From Methylobacterium nodulans ORS 2060 (GTDB lineage Bacteria; Pseudomonadota; Alphaproteobacteria; Rhizobiales; Beijerinckiaceae): a stretch of 64,000 bases of DNA. Within the stretch, counting starts at the first letter, position 1. The number at the start of each line of letters is the position of its first letter. Location of the stretch: assembly GCF_000022085.1 (NCBI RefSeq), contig NC_011894.1:5788001-5852000 (forward strand), in the 5' to 3' direction. The notes under the pieces are model-generated. The model did no database searches. It was not told the DNA's origin and saw only the letters and a program-made list of their open reading frames with translations. Positions 25,610 through 34,369 of this stretch are shown here, piece after piece. A program made the position numbers and the translations under genes.

Positions 25610-25784
25610 CCAACGAGACGATCGGCGGCAGAAGCTGTTCGGCGCACGCGCGAGCGACAGGCTCGCCTACGGGCATGACATCGAAGGGAGTGCCGGGATG
25701 CTCGGCAGCACAACGGCGCGCACAATCCTTTGCATCATTCTCATCGTGCCAAGCACCAACAACCGCATACTTAAGCGATCCCAC
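25590..25784 (-). CDS. Small prophage protein (64 aa), start uncertain
   Basis: SLKYAVVGAWHDENDAKDCA ... GTPFDVMPVGEPVARACAEQ reads as a normal small protein. The only start in frame is GTG 25784. A much better start (AGAGGAGATATAGAA then ATG, at about 25826) is in a different frame. I therefore suspect a one-base frameshift near 25785. The stop overlaps the next gene. Confidence 0.5.
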   Translation of the reverse strand: MGSLKYAVVGAWHDENDAKDCARRCAAEHPGTPFDVMPVGEPVARACAEQLLPPIVSLDALAAA

Positions 25785-25838
25785 ACAATGAAAGTCGGAC
25801 CTTTGAAGCCCTTCGGTTTAGTCATTTCTATATCTCCT

Positions 25839-26413
25839 CTAGCAATATTTCGGCCATTTTATACTTTTACTCTGCGTGGAGGCGACGTATTCGAGCCCGC
25901 GATCCCCGGGATGCAGGCGCTTCTGGTCGCGATCCGAGAGGTGAGCGAAGGGCGGAAAGCCCCTCATCGTGAAATCACCCTCACAGATCAGGGTCAGGAC
26001 GCGCTTGTCTGCGCCTGTTCCGCTGGACTTGAGCAGGTCCATCAGGCCGAAATACACGCTGTACGGCGCATCCAGCGGCAGCCAGTTCTCGTCATAGAAC
26101 TGGATGAATATCTCGACGGGCCGGCCCTTGTATTCGGACGGCCCGGTCACCGCCTTGGCAACGAGGCTCGGATCCACGCCCGAGAGGGTGAGCTGCGTCT
26201 GGGGCGCCTCCCCGCCGAGCGGGCTCTCGATGTCGCCGATCTGGCCGAGAACGCCGGCCCCGTGCCAGAGCTGGCCATCGGCCGTCCGGAGCACGCCATG
26301 CACGCCCTCGGCAAGGCGACCGTCTCGGAGGCGAAGTCGAGCCGCACCAAGCGCTCACGGCGCACCGTGCGGCCGGCCAGGACGGCCGCCACCGTGCTTG
26401 AGAAGATCGGCAT
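25839..26413 (-). pseudogene. Phage tail protein, frameshifted
   Basis: The N-terminal frame from 26413 gives MPIFSSTVAAVLAGRTVRRE ... LVRLDFASETVAL. The neighbouring frame continues EGVHGVLRTADGQLWHGAG ... LTLSGVDPSLVAKA to the stop at 25839. Joined, they make a conserved about 190-residue tail-module protein. One missing base near 26315 breaks it. It lies between the tape-measure gene and the NlpC-like gene. Confidence 0.7.
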
Positions 26414-26416
26414 GGG

Positions 26417-28205
26417 TCAGGGCTGCCGGAAGCGAAGCCGCCCGGTGGCGACGATGCTATTGATGTTGCGGGCCAGTCGCGCGTCGCGCTGGTTGAGCAG
26501 CGCAGCGAACTGCTCCGGGGTATAACCGGGGGCGCCCGTCAGATTGATTGTGTCACCACCGATGTTGATCGGGCCGGCGCCGCCACCGATGCCAGCGGGC
26601 CGGGCCATCGCGATCGCCGGCATGGCAGGGGCCACATAGCCTCCGCCCTGGTAGCCGCGCACTCCCCGGCGAATGGCCTCCAGCGTCCCGACGCCGATGC
26701 GGGCCGTCGAGGCGGCATCGAAGACATACTCGCGCCCGTGGACCACGCCAGCGACGGCGCCCGTGCCGCCGTTGCCGGTGTAGCCGCCGGACGCGAACCC
26801 GAACAACTTGCCGATGCCGGAGAAGATGTCCCCGCCCTTCGGGTCGGCCATGCTGAACAGCGAGTTGAACAGCTTGTCGATGGCCTTGTCACCGAGCTTG
26901 CTCAGCAGATTGCTAAGAGATCCCGTCAGGGCATCCCCGAATGATTTGCCGTTGCGCAGATCGCTCACAAGGTCTTCGACGAAGCTGCTTCCGGTCAGCT
27001 TCGCCTCTGCGACGGAGCGAAGTTGCGTCAGGCTGTCGTAGGCTTGCTGAAACTCCTGCGAGCCAGGTGCCCCGACGCGCTTGGCCATCTGATAGTCGGC
27101 CTGCTCGCCGGGCGTCCGGCCGAGGGCCCCGTAGCCTTCCGTCAGGTCGAGGCGCAGGCCGGCGGAGGCGCCGCGCTGCGCCGCTGCGGCCCGGGCCCGG
27201 GCCGCGGCCAAGCGCTGGAACTCCTCGACCTGCGCCTTGACCTCGCCCGTGAGCTTGGAAGCGTCTGCGCTGAGAACCTGCTCACCTGAGGAATAGACGC
27301 GCGAGAGTTCCGTGCCCTTCTGCTTCGCCTCGTTGTAAAGATCCTCGGCCGCAACCGCCTTTTTGCGCTCGGCCGTCGAAGCCGCGAGCGAGCGCGTCTC
27401 CGCATCCTGCTGGCGGATCCGCGCCTCTGTTGCCTGCTGCGCGGTTGGCCCGCGGCGCAGATAAGCCGCGTTCACGGCGGCAAGCGCCTGCGCGACCGTC
27501 TTGCCGTCCCCGTTATACGCGGCGTTGTTTGGGACCAGGGTGGGATTGACCCGGTTGAGAATGGCCGCCGCGTCCTCTCCCGTGCGGCCCTCGTGCTCGG
27601 CCCGAAGGAGCGCCGAGGCGCCGCCAACGCCGATGTTGTGCGCCAGGTACAGGTTGCGCCCTGTTGCCGCAAAGCCGCGGTCGATCAGCTGCTGGGCCTG
27701 CTCCTGAGTAAAGGCCCGGACCACCCTCTCTTGAATGTCAGGATCAAGACGGAGATTTAGAACCGCGTTGTTGTAACCGCACTGATCCAACTTGCCGTCG
27801 CCTGTGTATTATTCCCGCAGTGATCCGGCCATGTCGGCCATCGCTTTGGGGAAATACTCGAGCCAGGCGCTTGAGATGAACTGATAGCGCCCGACCGCCC
27901 CCGACTTGCTGACCGCGCTATCATCTCCGCTGCTCTCGGCGCCACGGATGGCGGCATAGTAGTCATCAGGGATAGCGATGGCATCACGGACCGCCTTGCG
28001 GTTCGTCTCGGAGAACGCTTGCAGCGCCTTGGCGCGGGCCGTTTCGTTGGTGGCGAGCGCCCCCGGCAGGTTGCCGGCGTCTGTCGTGGCGATCAGGTTG
28101 CGGCGCAGCTCATCGTATTGCCGGTTGACGTTGGCGACGGCCTTTTCATAGCTCGTCATGCCCGCCGTCGCGGCCTCGAACCGGGCCGCACGGGCCGCGG
28201 CAGCG
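26417..28205 (-). pseudogene. Phage tape-measure/tail lytic protein, interrupted by a stop codon
   Basis: The upstream part (to 27809; MTSYEKAVANVNRQYDELRR, then AIRGAESSGDDSAVSKSGAV) looks like a transglycosylase-type segment (ESSGD, GRYQF). It is broken by TAA at 27809-27811. The same frame then continues YTGDGKLDQCGYNNAVLNLR for another 457 residues. That part includes AHNIGVGGASALL and a Gly-rich C-terminus (FASGGYTGNGGTGAVAGVVHGREY cut short here to its core GGYTGNGGTG) typical of tape-measure ends. The 5' end is lost near 28205 at the junction with a toxin remnant. Confidence 0.75.
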
Positions 28206-28212
28206 GCGCCGC

Positions 28213-28269
28213 CATGGCGAGGTCATCGCCATCATCCGCATCGCCCCACGCGGCGGGGCCTACGACTGA
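28213..28269 (+). pseudogene. RelE/HigB-type toxin C-terminal stub
   Basis: It reads GEVIAIIRIAPRGGAYD then stop, 33 bp before an XRE antitoxin. The start and catalytic part are gone at the junction with the tape-measure gene. Identification rests on position and the beta-strand ending, so it is tentative. Confidence 0.4.
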
Positions 28270-28302
28270 GCCGCGCGGTCACCGCCAAGGAGGGCATCGA
28301 CC

Positions 28303-28677
28303 ATGAACGCACAGACCATCACCACCCCGGCCGGGGAGCGCCTCGTGCTCCTCCCCGAGGCCGAGTATCAGGCCCTCGTCGAGGCGGCCGAGGACAACGC
28401 GGACCGCGCCGCCGTGGCCGAGTTCCGTCGCAAGCTCGCGGCGGGCGAGGAAGATCTCATCCCCGCCGAGATCGTTGAGCGCCTGCTCGGCGGCGAGAAC
28501 CGAATCCGGGTCTGGCGCGAGCACCGCGGGCTGACCGCCAAGGCGCTTGCCGAGAAGGCGGGGATTGCGCAGCCTTTCCTGTCGCAGATCGAGACCGGCC
28601 GCCGGGAGGGCACGATCGACACGTTGCGCAAGCTGGCCCAGGCGCTCAACCTCACCTTGGACGATCTGGTCGGCTGA
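28303..28677 (+). CDS. XRE family transcriptional regulator, antitoxin-type
   Basis: This 124-residue protein has an N-terminal segment (LVLLPEAEYQALVEAAED, a prevent-host-death-like lead). A helix-turn-helix follows at about 65-122 (GLTAKALAEKAGIAQPFLSQ, then LRKLAQALNLTLDDLVG). AAGGAGGGC precedes ATG 28303. The toxin partner upstream is reduced to a stub, so it may be an orphan antitoxin or repressor. Confidence 0.8.
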   Translation: MNAQTITTPAGERLVLLPEAEYQALVEAAEDNADRAAVAEFRRKLAAGEEDLIPAEIVERLLGGENRIRVWREHRGLTAKALAEKAGIAQPFLSQIETGRREGTIDTLRKLAQALNLTLDDLVG

Positions 28678-28683
28678 TCGCAT

Positions 28684-28740
28684 CAGCGCACGCAGGAGCA
28701 AGACATCCGCACCGCCAAAGCCCTCGCGAGCCAGGAGTGA
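28684..28740 (+). pseudogene. Second RelE/HigB-type toxin C-terminal stub
   Basis: It reads QRTQEQDIRTAKALASQE then stop. This is the conserved end of small HigB-like toxins (KRTQ..DI..A..LA). It overlaps the start of an addiction-module antidote gene (TGATG). Only the last 18 codons remain. Confidence 0.6.
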
Positions 28741-28953
28741 TGACCATGCCTCTCGAAACCCTCCCCTGGGACATCACCGACAGCCTCGTTACCCCTGAAC
28801 GGATCGCCCTCTACCTTGAGGCCGTGCTTGAGGATGGCGATCCTGCCCCCGTCGCCGCTGCGATCGGGGATGTGGCGCGAGCCCGCGGTATGGCTCAGAT
28901 TGCCCAGCAGACCGGTCTTTCACGGGAAACCCTCTACCGGACCCTATCGGATA
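28740..28953 (+). pseudogene. Addiction-module antidote (HigA-like), 3'-truncated
   Basis: ATMPLETLPWDITDSLVTPE (from the second Met) then ALYLEAVLEDGDPAPVAAAI and AQIAQQTGLSRETLYRTLSD match the family of about 95-100-residue antidotes. The reading is cut at 28953 by the transposon end (GGCGATTATG), about 25 residues before the usual C-terminus. Confidence 0.75.
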
Positions 28954-29013
28954 GGCGATTATGTAGCTTGCAAACCTGCCCTAAGAGGAGTACAACCCTA
29001 GCAGGAGCAAGCC

Positions 29014-29948
29014 ATGTCCGTCCTCAGCCAGCCCCAGTTCCACGACGAGGAAGCCGCCTTCAAGTGGCTTGAGGACACCCTGTGGCCGGTCGGTCCGGTT
29101 TGCCCCCACTGCGGCGGCATGGGCCGCATCAGCAAGATCAAGGCGAACCCTGAGAAGCGCGTCCGTCTCGGACTTCACAAGTGCGGCGACTGCAAACAGC
29201 AGTTCACGGTGAAGGTCGGCACGGTCTTTGAGCACGCCCGTATCCCGCTCCACAAGATGCTCCAGGCTGTACACCTGATGTGCTCTTCCAAGAAGGGCAT
29301 CAGCGCGCACCAGCTTCATTGCATTCTAGAGGTTCAGTACAAGACAGCGTGGTTCCTTGCGCACCGAATCCGCGAAGCCATGAGGGAAGGCGAACTTGCG
29401 CCCATGGGCAGCGACGGCAACGGCACATCCGGCATCGTGGAAGCCGATGAGACCTTCATCGGGCGCGAGCCGGGCGCGCCCGTGAAGCGCGCTTATCATC
29501 ACAAGATGAAGGTACTGAGCCTTGTGGATCGCGAGGCAGGTCAGGTGCGCTCCATGGTCGTGGACGATCTCAAGCCCATGACATCGTCCCTATCCTTGAG
29601 GAGAACATCGCCAAGGAAGCGACGCTGCACACCGATGAGGCCGGCGTGTACCTCAAGGCCGCGCCATCCTTCATTGACCATCAGACCACCGCCCACGGGC
29701 AGGGCGAGTACGTCCGCGGCATCGTCCACACCAACACTGTTGAGGGCTACTTCTCCGTCTTCAAGCGCGGCATGAAGGGCATCTATCAGCACTGCGCAAA
29801 GCACCACCTCCACCGCTACCTTGTCGAGTTCGACTTCCGGTATAACAACCGTGTGGCTCTTGGCGTCAATGACACAGAGCGGACTGGCCAAGCACTGAAG
29901 GGCATAAGTGGGAAGCGCCTCACATATCGATTAGCTTGCCCTTACTAA
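29014..29948 (+). pseudogene. IS1595 family (ISXO2-like) transposase, frameshifted
   Basis: The N-terminal zinc ribbon is CPHCGG...CGDCKQQF. The family core is KISAHQL-type (KKGISAHQLHCILEVQYKTA) with a DDE part EADETFIG. Near 29578 a missing base shifts the frame. The other frame continues DIVPILEENIAKEATLHTDE ... VHTNTVEGYFSVFKRGMKGI to 29948. The joined protein is about 310 residues, the normal size. ATG 29014 is preceded by AGGAGCAAGCC. Confidence 0.9.
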
Positions 29949-29950
29949 GC

Positions 29951-29999
29951 GCAAGCAACCGCGGCGCTAGGCGCACTGCCTAGCGCCGCGGTTGCTTGC
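29951..29999 (+). terminator. Perfect 22-bp hairpin between convergent genes
   Basis: GCAAGCAACCGCGGCGCTAG... (29951-29972) pairs exactly with 29978-29999 around a 5-nt loop (GCACT). It lies 3 bp after the transposase stop, and the stop of the convergent AlbA_2-type gene falls in the right arm. It is therefore a likely two-way terminator. Confidence 0.75.
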
Positions 30000-31874
30000 T
30001 AGGTTGGCTGGGTTTAGCTGCGCGATATTTCTGTTGTGGATGCTGGATCATCTCTGGATGGAGGTATGTGAGCCGACCTTCAGCTATCATAGAGGCTATA
30101 TATCTCTGGCTTATATATTCCGAGGTTTTGTTGATTAGGACGGCAATTTGCTGAAGCGATAGTGCCTGCGACCGACACATTGCCTCTATGAGATCTTTTG
30201 CCTCTTGAGGATTGAGGCGCTTCTTGGCCTCCGCGTTGCGGACGGCAACCCGCAACGAAACCGGCATATTTTTCAACAAGTTATCCTTATCATGGATGGC
30301 GCCATCCATGATATCGTCCCTATCATGGATGGCTTCGCCAGTAGGCTTCTGCCGCTTCTCAGGCATATCACGGCTTAGCATTTCTGTCCCAGCAATGTAG
30401 TACGTGCGCGCCCCGCTTCCGCGATCAAGCAACAGGTCAAGCTTTCGAAGCGATCGCAAGCTTTTACTTGCCTGCAACGTATCCATTGACGTAAGGCTTC
30501 TATATGTTGCGTTGTCGATAGCCCCAACCTCGCGGACAAAAATCAAAGCCTTCATTTGATCTTCTGTTAGATCAAAATCTTTAAATCTTGAAAGCCAGTC
30601 GATATCTCGTGAGTCAAGGAAATGATGAAACAAAAATGTAGCGGAAAATTCGTCGGTATCGCGATTTGACTCGAAAGTCGGAGCGGCCAAACCACGTTGC
30701 TTCATTTTGGCCTGCATGACTCGGATGCCGCTGCCCTTAGTCTCCGCGAAACGTGTGTCATGGAGGATCGCTGAAATGTTAGGATTTCTGATTGACGAAC
30801 CCGGCTCGCCGAGCCTTTCTGGTGACTTTAGTGAATAACCGGGATTCTTAATTACTATACGGTTGGCATATCTTATGACTTGGACGGGCTGATTAAATTG
30901 ATAGTTGCGGTGCATCAAAGCATTTACAACCGCCTCTCTGATGACTCTAAAAGGAAGAATAGGAATTTCTGTTCTCTGCCCGGAACTTTTTTCGTCAATG
31001 TCTAAGGTGCGCGGCAAATCATCCGTTATAGCGGCAATGACACGTCCAATTAAACTGACGATTGATCCTCGCATATCAACAGACTCAATTTTAGCCTCCG
31101 GGTCCTGAACCCAAGTTTTCCCTGGAACTCGGATGTAATCAACTCGATGTGCTGGAAACAATCTGCGGATGCTGGCCGCCTTGCCAAAAATGAGAATGCC
31201 GGCATTGGTAACTCTAACAATGTCGTCTAGGCGACGTATAGCGCCAAGGGCGTAAAGCAAATCATCATCAGACCAACTGAGTTCCTCAGCAAGCGGATTT
31301 GCTTCGCCCGCGCTTTGCGATAGGCCGAAATAGCTGCGGGATCCAAATCTGATAGATTCGCGTCTCTGATTATGCGAGAATCATAAGGGTCACCGGAGCC
31401 ACCCTGGTAGAACATGGCCAAATCGTCATCCGTGCAGCGCACGTCCGTTGGCCCAATTCGTCTGTAAGCTCCTTTTGGCAGTCCTGTCGCTTTAAAATAC
31501 ACAGGCTTATGAGATTTTGGCAGCTCGGGAACATCGATCCGCAACACCGACGCTCTACGATAAGTAAGTGTCTTTATACTTACACGTATTGGCTGATTGA
31601 ATATCGCCGCACATGTGCTTGCGATATCTGAAGCAAGCTTCTCCGGGTTCTTTACCCCAGTTACATTATAGAACGGGAAAAGGGCTTCTTCCTTGGCTAC
31701 TCCTAGAAGAATGGTGCCGCCCTCTAAATCCGGCTCATTGCTAAGAGCGCAGATGGTTTCATAGACCGACCGCCCGACTTCGCTTCCTGAAATATGTTTT
31801 GCCTCAAGATCCTCAGTTTCGTCGGTCGTATTAAGATATCTAAGAAGTGTCTCAAGAGATTCTTGTCGGATCAT
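29980..31874 (-). pseudogene. AlbA_2/Schlafen-type ATP-binding protein with winged-helix tail, frameshifted
   Basis: From 31874 (MIRQESLETLLRYLNTTDET, EDLEAKHISGSEVGRSVYET) the N-terminal AlbA_2 domain is clear: ALSNEPDLEGGTILLGV, GAYRRIGPTDVRCTDDDL. At about 31305 the frame shifts. The other frame gives EANPLAEELSWSDDDLLYAL and continues for 420 residues with the HATPase-like helicase-associated region (PFRVIREAVVNALMHRNYQF, GSGIRVMQAKMKQRGL) and a winged helix. The DNA is far more AT-rich than the neighbours. Intact, it would be about 630 residues. Relatives are often found in defence islands; function unknown. Confidence 0.8.
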
Positions 31875-32015
31875 AGGCCGCCCGCATTCTAATCGCACCG
31901 GAGTACCCACTGTTGGGCTTGAAGGGATCTAGCCCTCGGAACCCCATCGAAGTGCATACACCTCATGATGCGTCAATTGGATGCTATAGTGCTCCCGCTA
32001 CAAGGAAGCGAGAGC

Positions 32016-32237
32016 ATGGCAAAGCCTGTTAACGATACTAGGCGCAAGGCGGCGTCTCAGAGAGGTGGCGCGATGGCGTCTCACGATCAGGTCGAGCGGT
32101 TTAAGCAAGCCGCCCGCGAACTCGGGACCGACGACGACCCAGAGCACTTCAAGCAGGTCGTCCGCCGGATCGCGAAGGCCAAGTCGAGCGCTGACGAGGG
32201 CAGGGGCGGGAAGACGGCTAAGCGGGACGGATCTTAG
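32016..32237 (+). CDS. Small charged protein (73 aa)
   Basis: AAGGAAGCG precedes ATG 32016. The sequence (VERFKQAARELGTDDDPEHF, KQVVRRIAKAK) is a conserved small helical protein seen across Methylobacterium-type genomes. The C-terminus overlaps the convergent response-regulator gene by 20 bp. Function unknown. Confidence 0.6.
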   Translation: MAKPVNDTRRKAASQRGGAMASHDQVERFKQAARELGTDDDPEHFKQVVRRIAKAKSSADEGRGGKTAKRDGS

Positions 32238-32601
32238 GGCACAGACCCGCAATATCCGCAACAAGGTCTCTCATGTGAAACGGCTTTTCCCACCGTTTAA
32301 CATCAGCGAAGAGCTCAGGAATAGCGCCCTGATCGTAGCCGGTTGCGAAAATAAACGGTACGTTTTGCCGTTTCAGTTCATCTGCGATCGGGAACGCCAT
32401 TTCATCGCGCAGATTGATGTCTAAAACCACCACCTCAAATCCGTCTCGGATGACCCGATCCATTGCCTGATCCAATCTGGCAACGGGTCCGATGACGATC
32501 GCGCCTGCGGCAGTCAGAAGTTTATCTAGGTCGTCTCCGATTAAATACTCGTCCTCCACGACGAGGACGCGGCATCCCGCGAGCGGCTGGCCGCTTGGCA
32601 T
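32218..32601 (-). CDS. Stand-alone response-regulator receiver protein
   Basis: This 127-residue receiver domain only has the acidic pair VEDEYL, phosphorylation site VVLDINLRDE, Thr switch FATGYD and the conserved Lys in WEKPF. It has no output domain. AGGGAGGTTCCC precedes ATG 32601. Such single-domain regulators are common partners of HWE-type histidine kinases in Rhizobiales; no kinase is encoded here. Confidence 0.9.
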   Translation of the reverse strand: MPSGQPLAGCRVLVVEDEYLIGDDLDKLLTAAGAIVIGPVARLDQAMDRVIRDGFEVVVLDINLRDEMAFPIADELKRQNVPFIFATGYDQGAIPELFADVKRWEKPFHMRDLVADIAGLCPKIRPA

Positions 32602-32739
32602 GGGAACCTCCCTCTTATGCGAGGAAACCTTAGCCTGAGGACCGCCCTAGGGCAGCAACCCATGTTATCGCACTGGGAGTTCAACCAGTGGTTAGCTCTC
32701 CCGGTGCGGGTTTGCAAACTACACAATCGCCAAAGATTT

Positions 32740-33120
32740 ACGACACCGCTCTTGAAGCCGACAACGGGCGCTACAGCCCGCCCATGTGCATCAGCGTCGG
32801 AAATGAGCAGGTCGAGGGCCAGCCCGATCCTGAGCAGGTCCCTACATCCTATGTGGCGCGCCAGAACCTCACGATGCAGATGCACATGCGCCGGTTCACC
32901 CGGCCCACCAACGCCTTCAGCAAGAAGGTTGAGAACCACGACTACGCCGTCGCGCTCCACTTCATGTACTACAACTCCGTCCGCATCCACAGATAGTTGC
33001 GGATGAGCCTTGCGATGGCGGCGGGCGCGACGGACCGGCTCTGGGAGATTGCGGATATCGTCACACTGGTGGAAGCTGCGGACGTGAAGCCTGAAAACCG
33101 AGGGCCTGACGGACCTCGCG
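32740..33120 (+). pseudogene. IS1-like DDE transposase C-terminal remnant with in-frame stop
   Basis: The frame YDTALEADNGRYSPPMCISV, then TSYVARQNLTMQMHMRRFTR, then SVRIHR reaches TAG at 32994. It continues in the same frame LRMSLAMAAGATDRLWEIAD. This is the C-terminal third of IS1-type transposases (VSTSYVERQNLTMRM...RIHKTLRMSPAMAAGV). The N-terminal part ends at the transposon end at 32731. Confidence 0.8.
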
Positions 33121-33142
33121 CGAAGAGTGGTTCTTACTACCA

Positions 33143-33427
33143 ATGCCAGTCGAGCTGCAGAGACGAGCAGAAATAGCACTCCGATCACTCGGAGAGAGCG
33201 ATAAGCAGCGCGTGCTGCGAGCTTTTGATAAACTTGCTGTCTTGGGTGACAAGCCAAGTGCTAATGTTCGTCGATTAAGCGGCGTCACGCTTGGCGGATC
33301 ACCATTATTCTCCTTCAGAGCAACCGATCGCCTCAGAATAATCTTTACAAAAGATGGAGATTTGATATCGGTAGCCGATATTTCCGATAATGTAAAAATG
33401 GGCCGCTTGATGGAGCGGCCACAATGA
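33143..33427 (+). CDS. RelE/ParE-superfamily protein, first gene of a two-gene operon
   Basis: This 94-residue protein starts MPVELQRRAEIALRSLGESD. A strand-rich core LGGSPLFSFRATDRLRIIFT then DGDLISVADISDNVKMGRLM fits the compact RelE/ParE toxin fold (R..DRLRIIF is the typical central strand). No antitoxin gene flanks it. The stop overlaps the start of the next gene (ATGA, 33424-33427), so the two proteins are translationally coupled. The DNA is AT-rich compared with the host. Confidence 0.7.
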   Translation: MPVELQRRAEIALRSLGESDKQRVLRAFDKLAVLGDKPSANVRRLSGVTLGGSPLFSFRATDRLRIIFTKDGDLISVADISDNVKMGRLMERPQ

Positions 33428-34044
33428 GGCGGCTTACCGCTCACACTATCAACCCCGCAACCGCGCGTCACAACTTGAATGGATATCAAACCAATCTCGC
33501 TTCCAGGGCAAGTTTGGGCGAGACGGCTGATATTCAACCGTTTTTCTACAATCGGTATGATCTTGCGGCCATGTGCTCTTACTACTTTCCAGACATTAGG
33601 ACGGTAGATTCGATTGCTCATGAGTTCGTTATATACGGAGATTTCAAGGCCGATATGATAATTGGTGATTCAGCGCTGGCGCGCTACTTGCTTGTTGAGT
33701 TCGAAGATGGTTTGCCCAACAGCATTTTCAATAAGACGCCAAAAACAGCGCCGGATTGGGCGAAGAGGTTTGAGGGTGCGTTTTCGCAAGTAATTGATTG
33801 GTTATGGAAGCTCGATGATATGAGGAGTACTGGCGATTTTCAGCGCGTCTTCGGTACGCGTGACGCCTCGTTTCAAGCACTGATTATAGCGGGGAAGGGT
33901 ATGAATTTAAGCGACCAAGAGAAATCAAGACTGCGTTGGCGCGTGGACAAACTTAGAGTCGACTCAAAAGCTGTCTCGGTCGTATCTTTGGACGACTTGG
34001 TGGCCGACGTGGATTTTTGGCTCACGAAATATTTTGGGGTATAG
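33424..34044 (+). CDS. Shedu-like nuclease (DUF4263/SduA domain)
   Basis: This 206-residue protein carries the hallmarks of the short Shedu family: KADMIIGDSALARYLLVEFE (PD-(D/E)xK-type core with Asp and E-x-E), PNSIFNKTPKTAPDWAKRFE, GAFSQVIDWLWKLDD and a C-terminal VVSLDDLV strand. The family is a known stand-alone anti-phage nuclease. Here it follows a RelE-type gene by an ATGA overlap. Low GC suggests acquisition. An E-x-E in place of E-x-K may alter metal binding, but this variant seems usual for this subfamily. Confidence 0.75.
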   Translation: MRRLTAHTINPATARHNLNGYQTNLASRASLGETADIQPFFYNRYDLAAMCSYYFPDIRTVDSIAHEFVIYGDFKADMIIGDSALARYLLVEFEDGLPNSIFNKTPKTAPDWAKRFEGAFSQVIDWLWKLDDMRSTGDFQRVFGTRDASFQALIIAGKGMNLSDQEKSRLRWRVDKLRVDSKAVSVVSLDDLVADVDFWLTKYFGV

Positions 34045-34066
34045 GTCTGGCCTTCAAATTTCAAAC

Positions 34067-34321
34067 TCAACCAGCGAAACAGTTAGCCCGGATCACGTTC
34101 GGATTTCTGATGCACCACAACGGGGCGATGATGTCCCACCCAAGCTGAGCGACTCCAGCTCCGAAGCCATCCACGAAGCGCCGGCAGTTCGCGAGCGTCT
34201 CGACCCATTCGTCCGGCCTGAACCCGGGGCAAGGTGGCTGGCCGGGCGACAGGCTGGCGAGCCCGCGGCTCCATTCGAGGACGGTGGGGGAGAGGGCGTT
34301 GAGCGTGGCCGAGTCGGACAT
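34067..34321 (-). CDS. Small hypothetical protein (84 aa), MSDSATLNALSP family
   Basis: The N-terminus MSDSATLNALSPTVLEWSRG, then LASLSPGQPPCPGF, recurs in truncated form at 36587 and, more distantly, at 35106. The body WVETLANCRRFVDGFG ... LGWDIIAPLWCI resembles proteins of phage and plasmid early regions. ATG 34321. It lies downstream of the DUF2493 gene on the same strand, and both may be one operon. Function unknown. Confidence 0.55.
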   Translation of the reverse strand: MSDSATLNALSPTVLEWSRGLASLSPGQPPCPGFRPDEWVETLANCRRFVDGFGAGVAQLGWDIIAPLWCIRNPNVIRANCFAG

Positions 34322-34369
34322 GGCGGGACGCTACCCGCGGGCGAGGCCGCGCGCGAGAGCCGCCAAGCC

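Larger units (their letters stand above)
28954..32731. mobile_element. IS1595-like transposon with passenger genes (inferred)
   Basis: The left end GGCGATTATGTAGCTTGCAA (28954 on) and the right end (32706-32731, read in reverse: GGCGATTGTGTAGTTTGCAA) form imperfect terminal inverted repeats. Inside are an ISXO2-type transposase (frameshifted), an AlbA_2-type gene (frameshifted), a small protein and a response regulator. The 8 bp outside each end do not match (ATCGGATA and AAAGATTT), so a flank has been rearranged or two elements are involved. IS1595 transposons with passenger genes are known. Confidence 0.55.
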
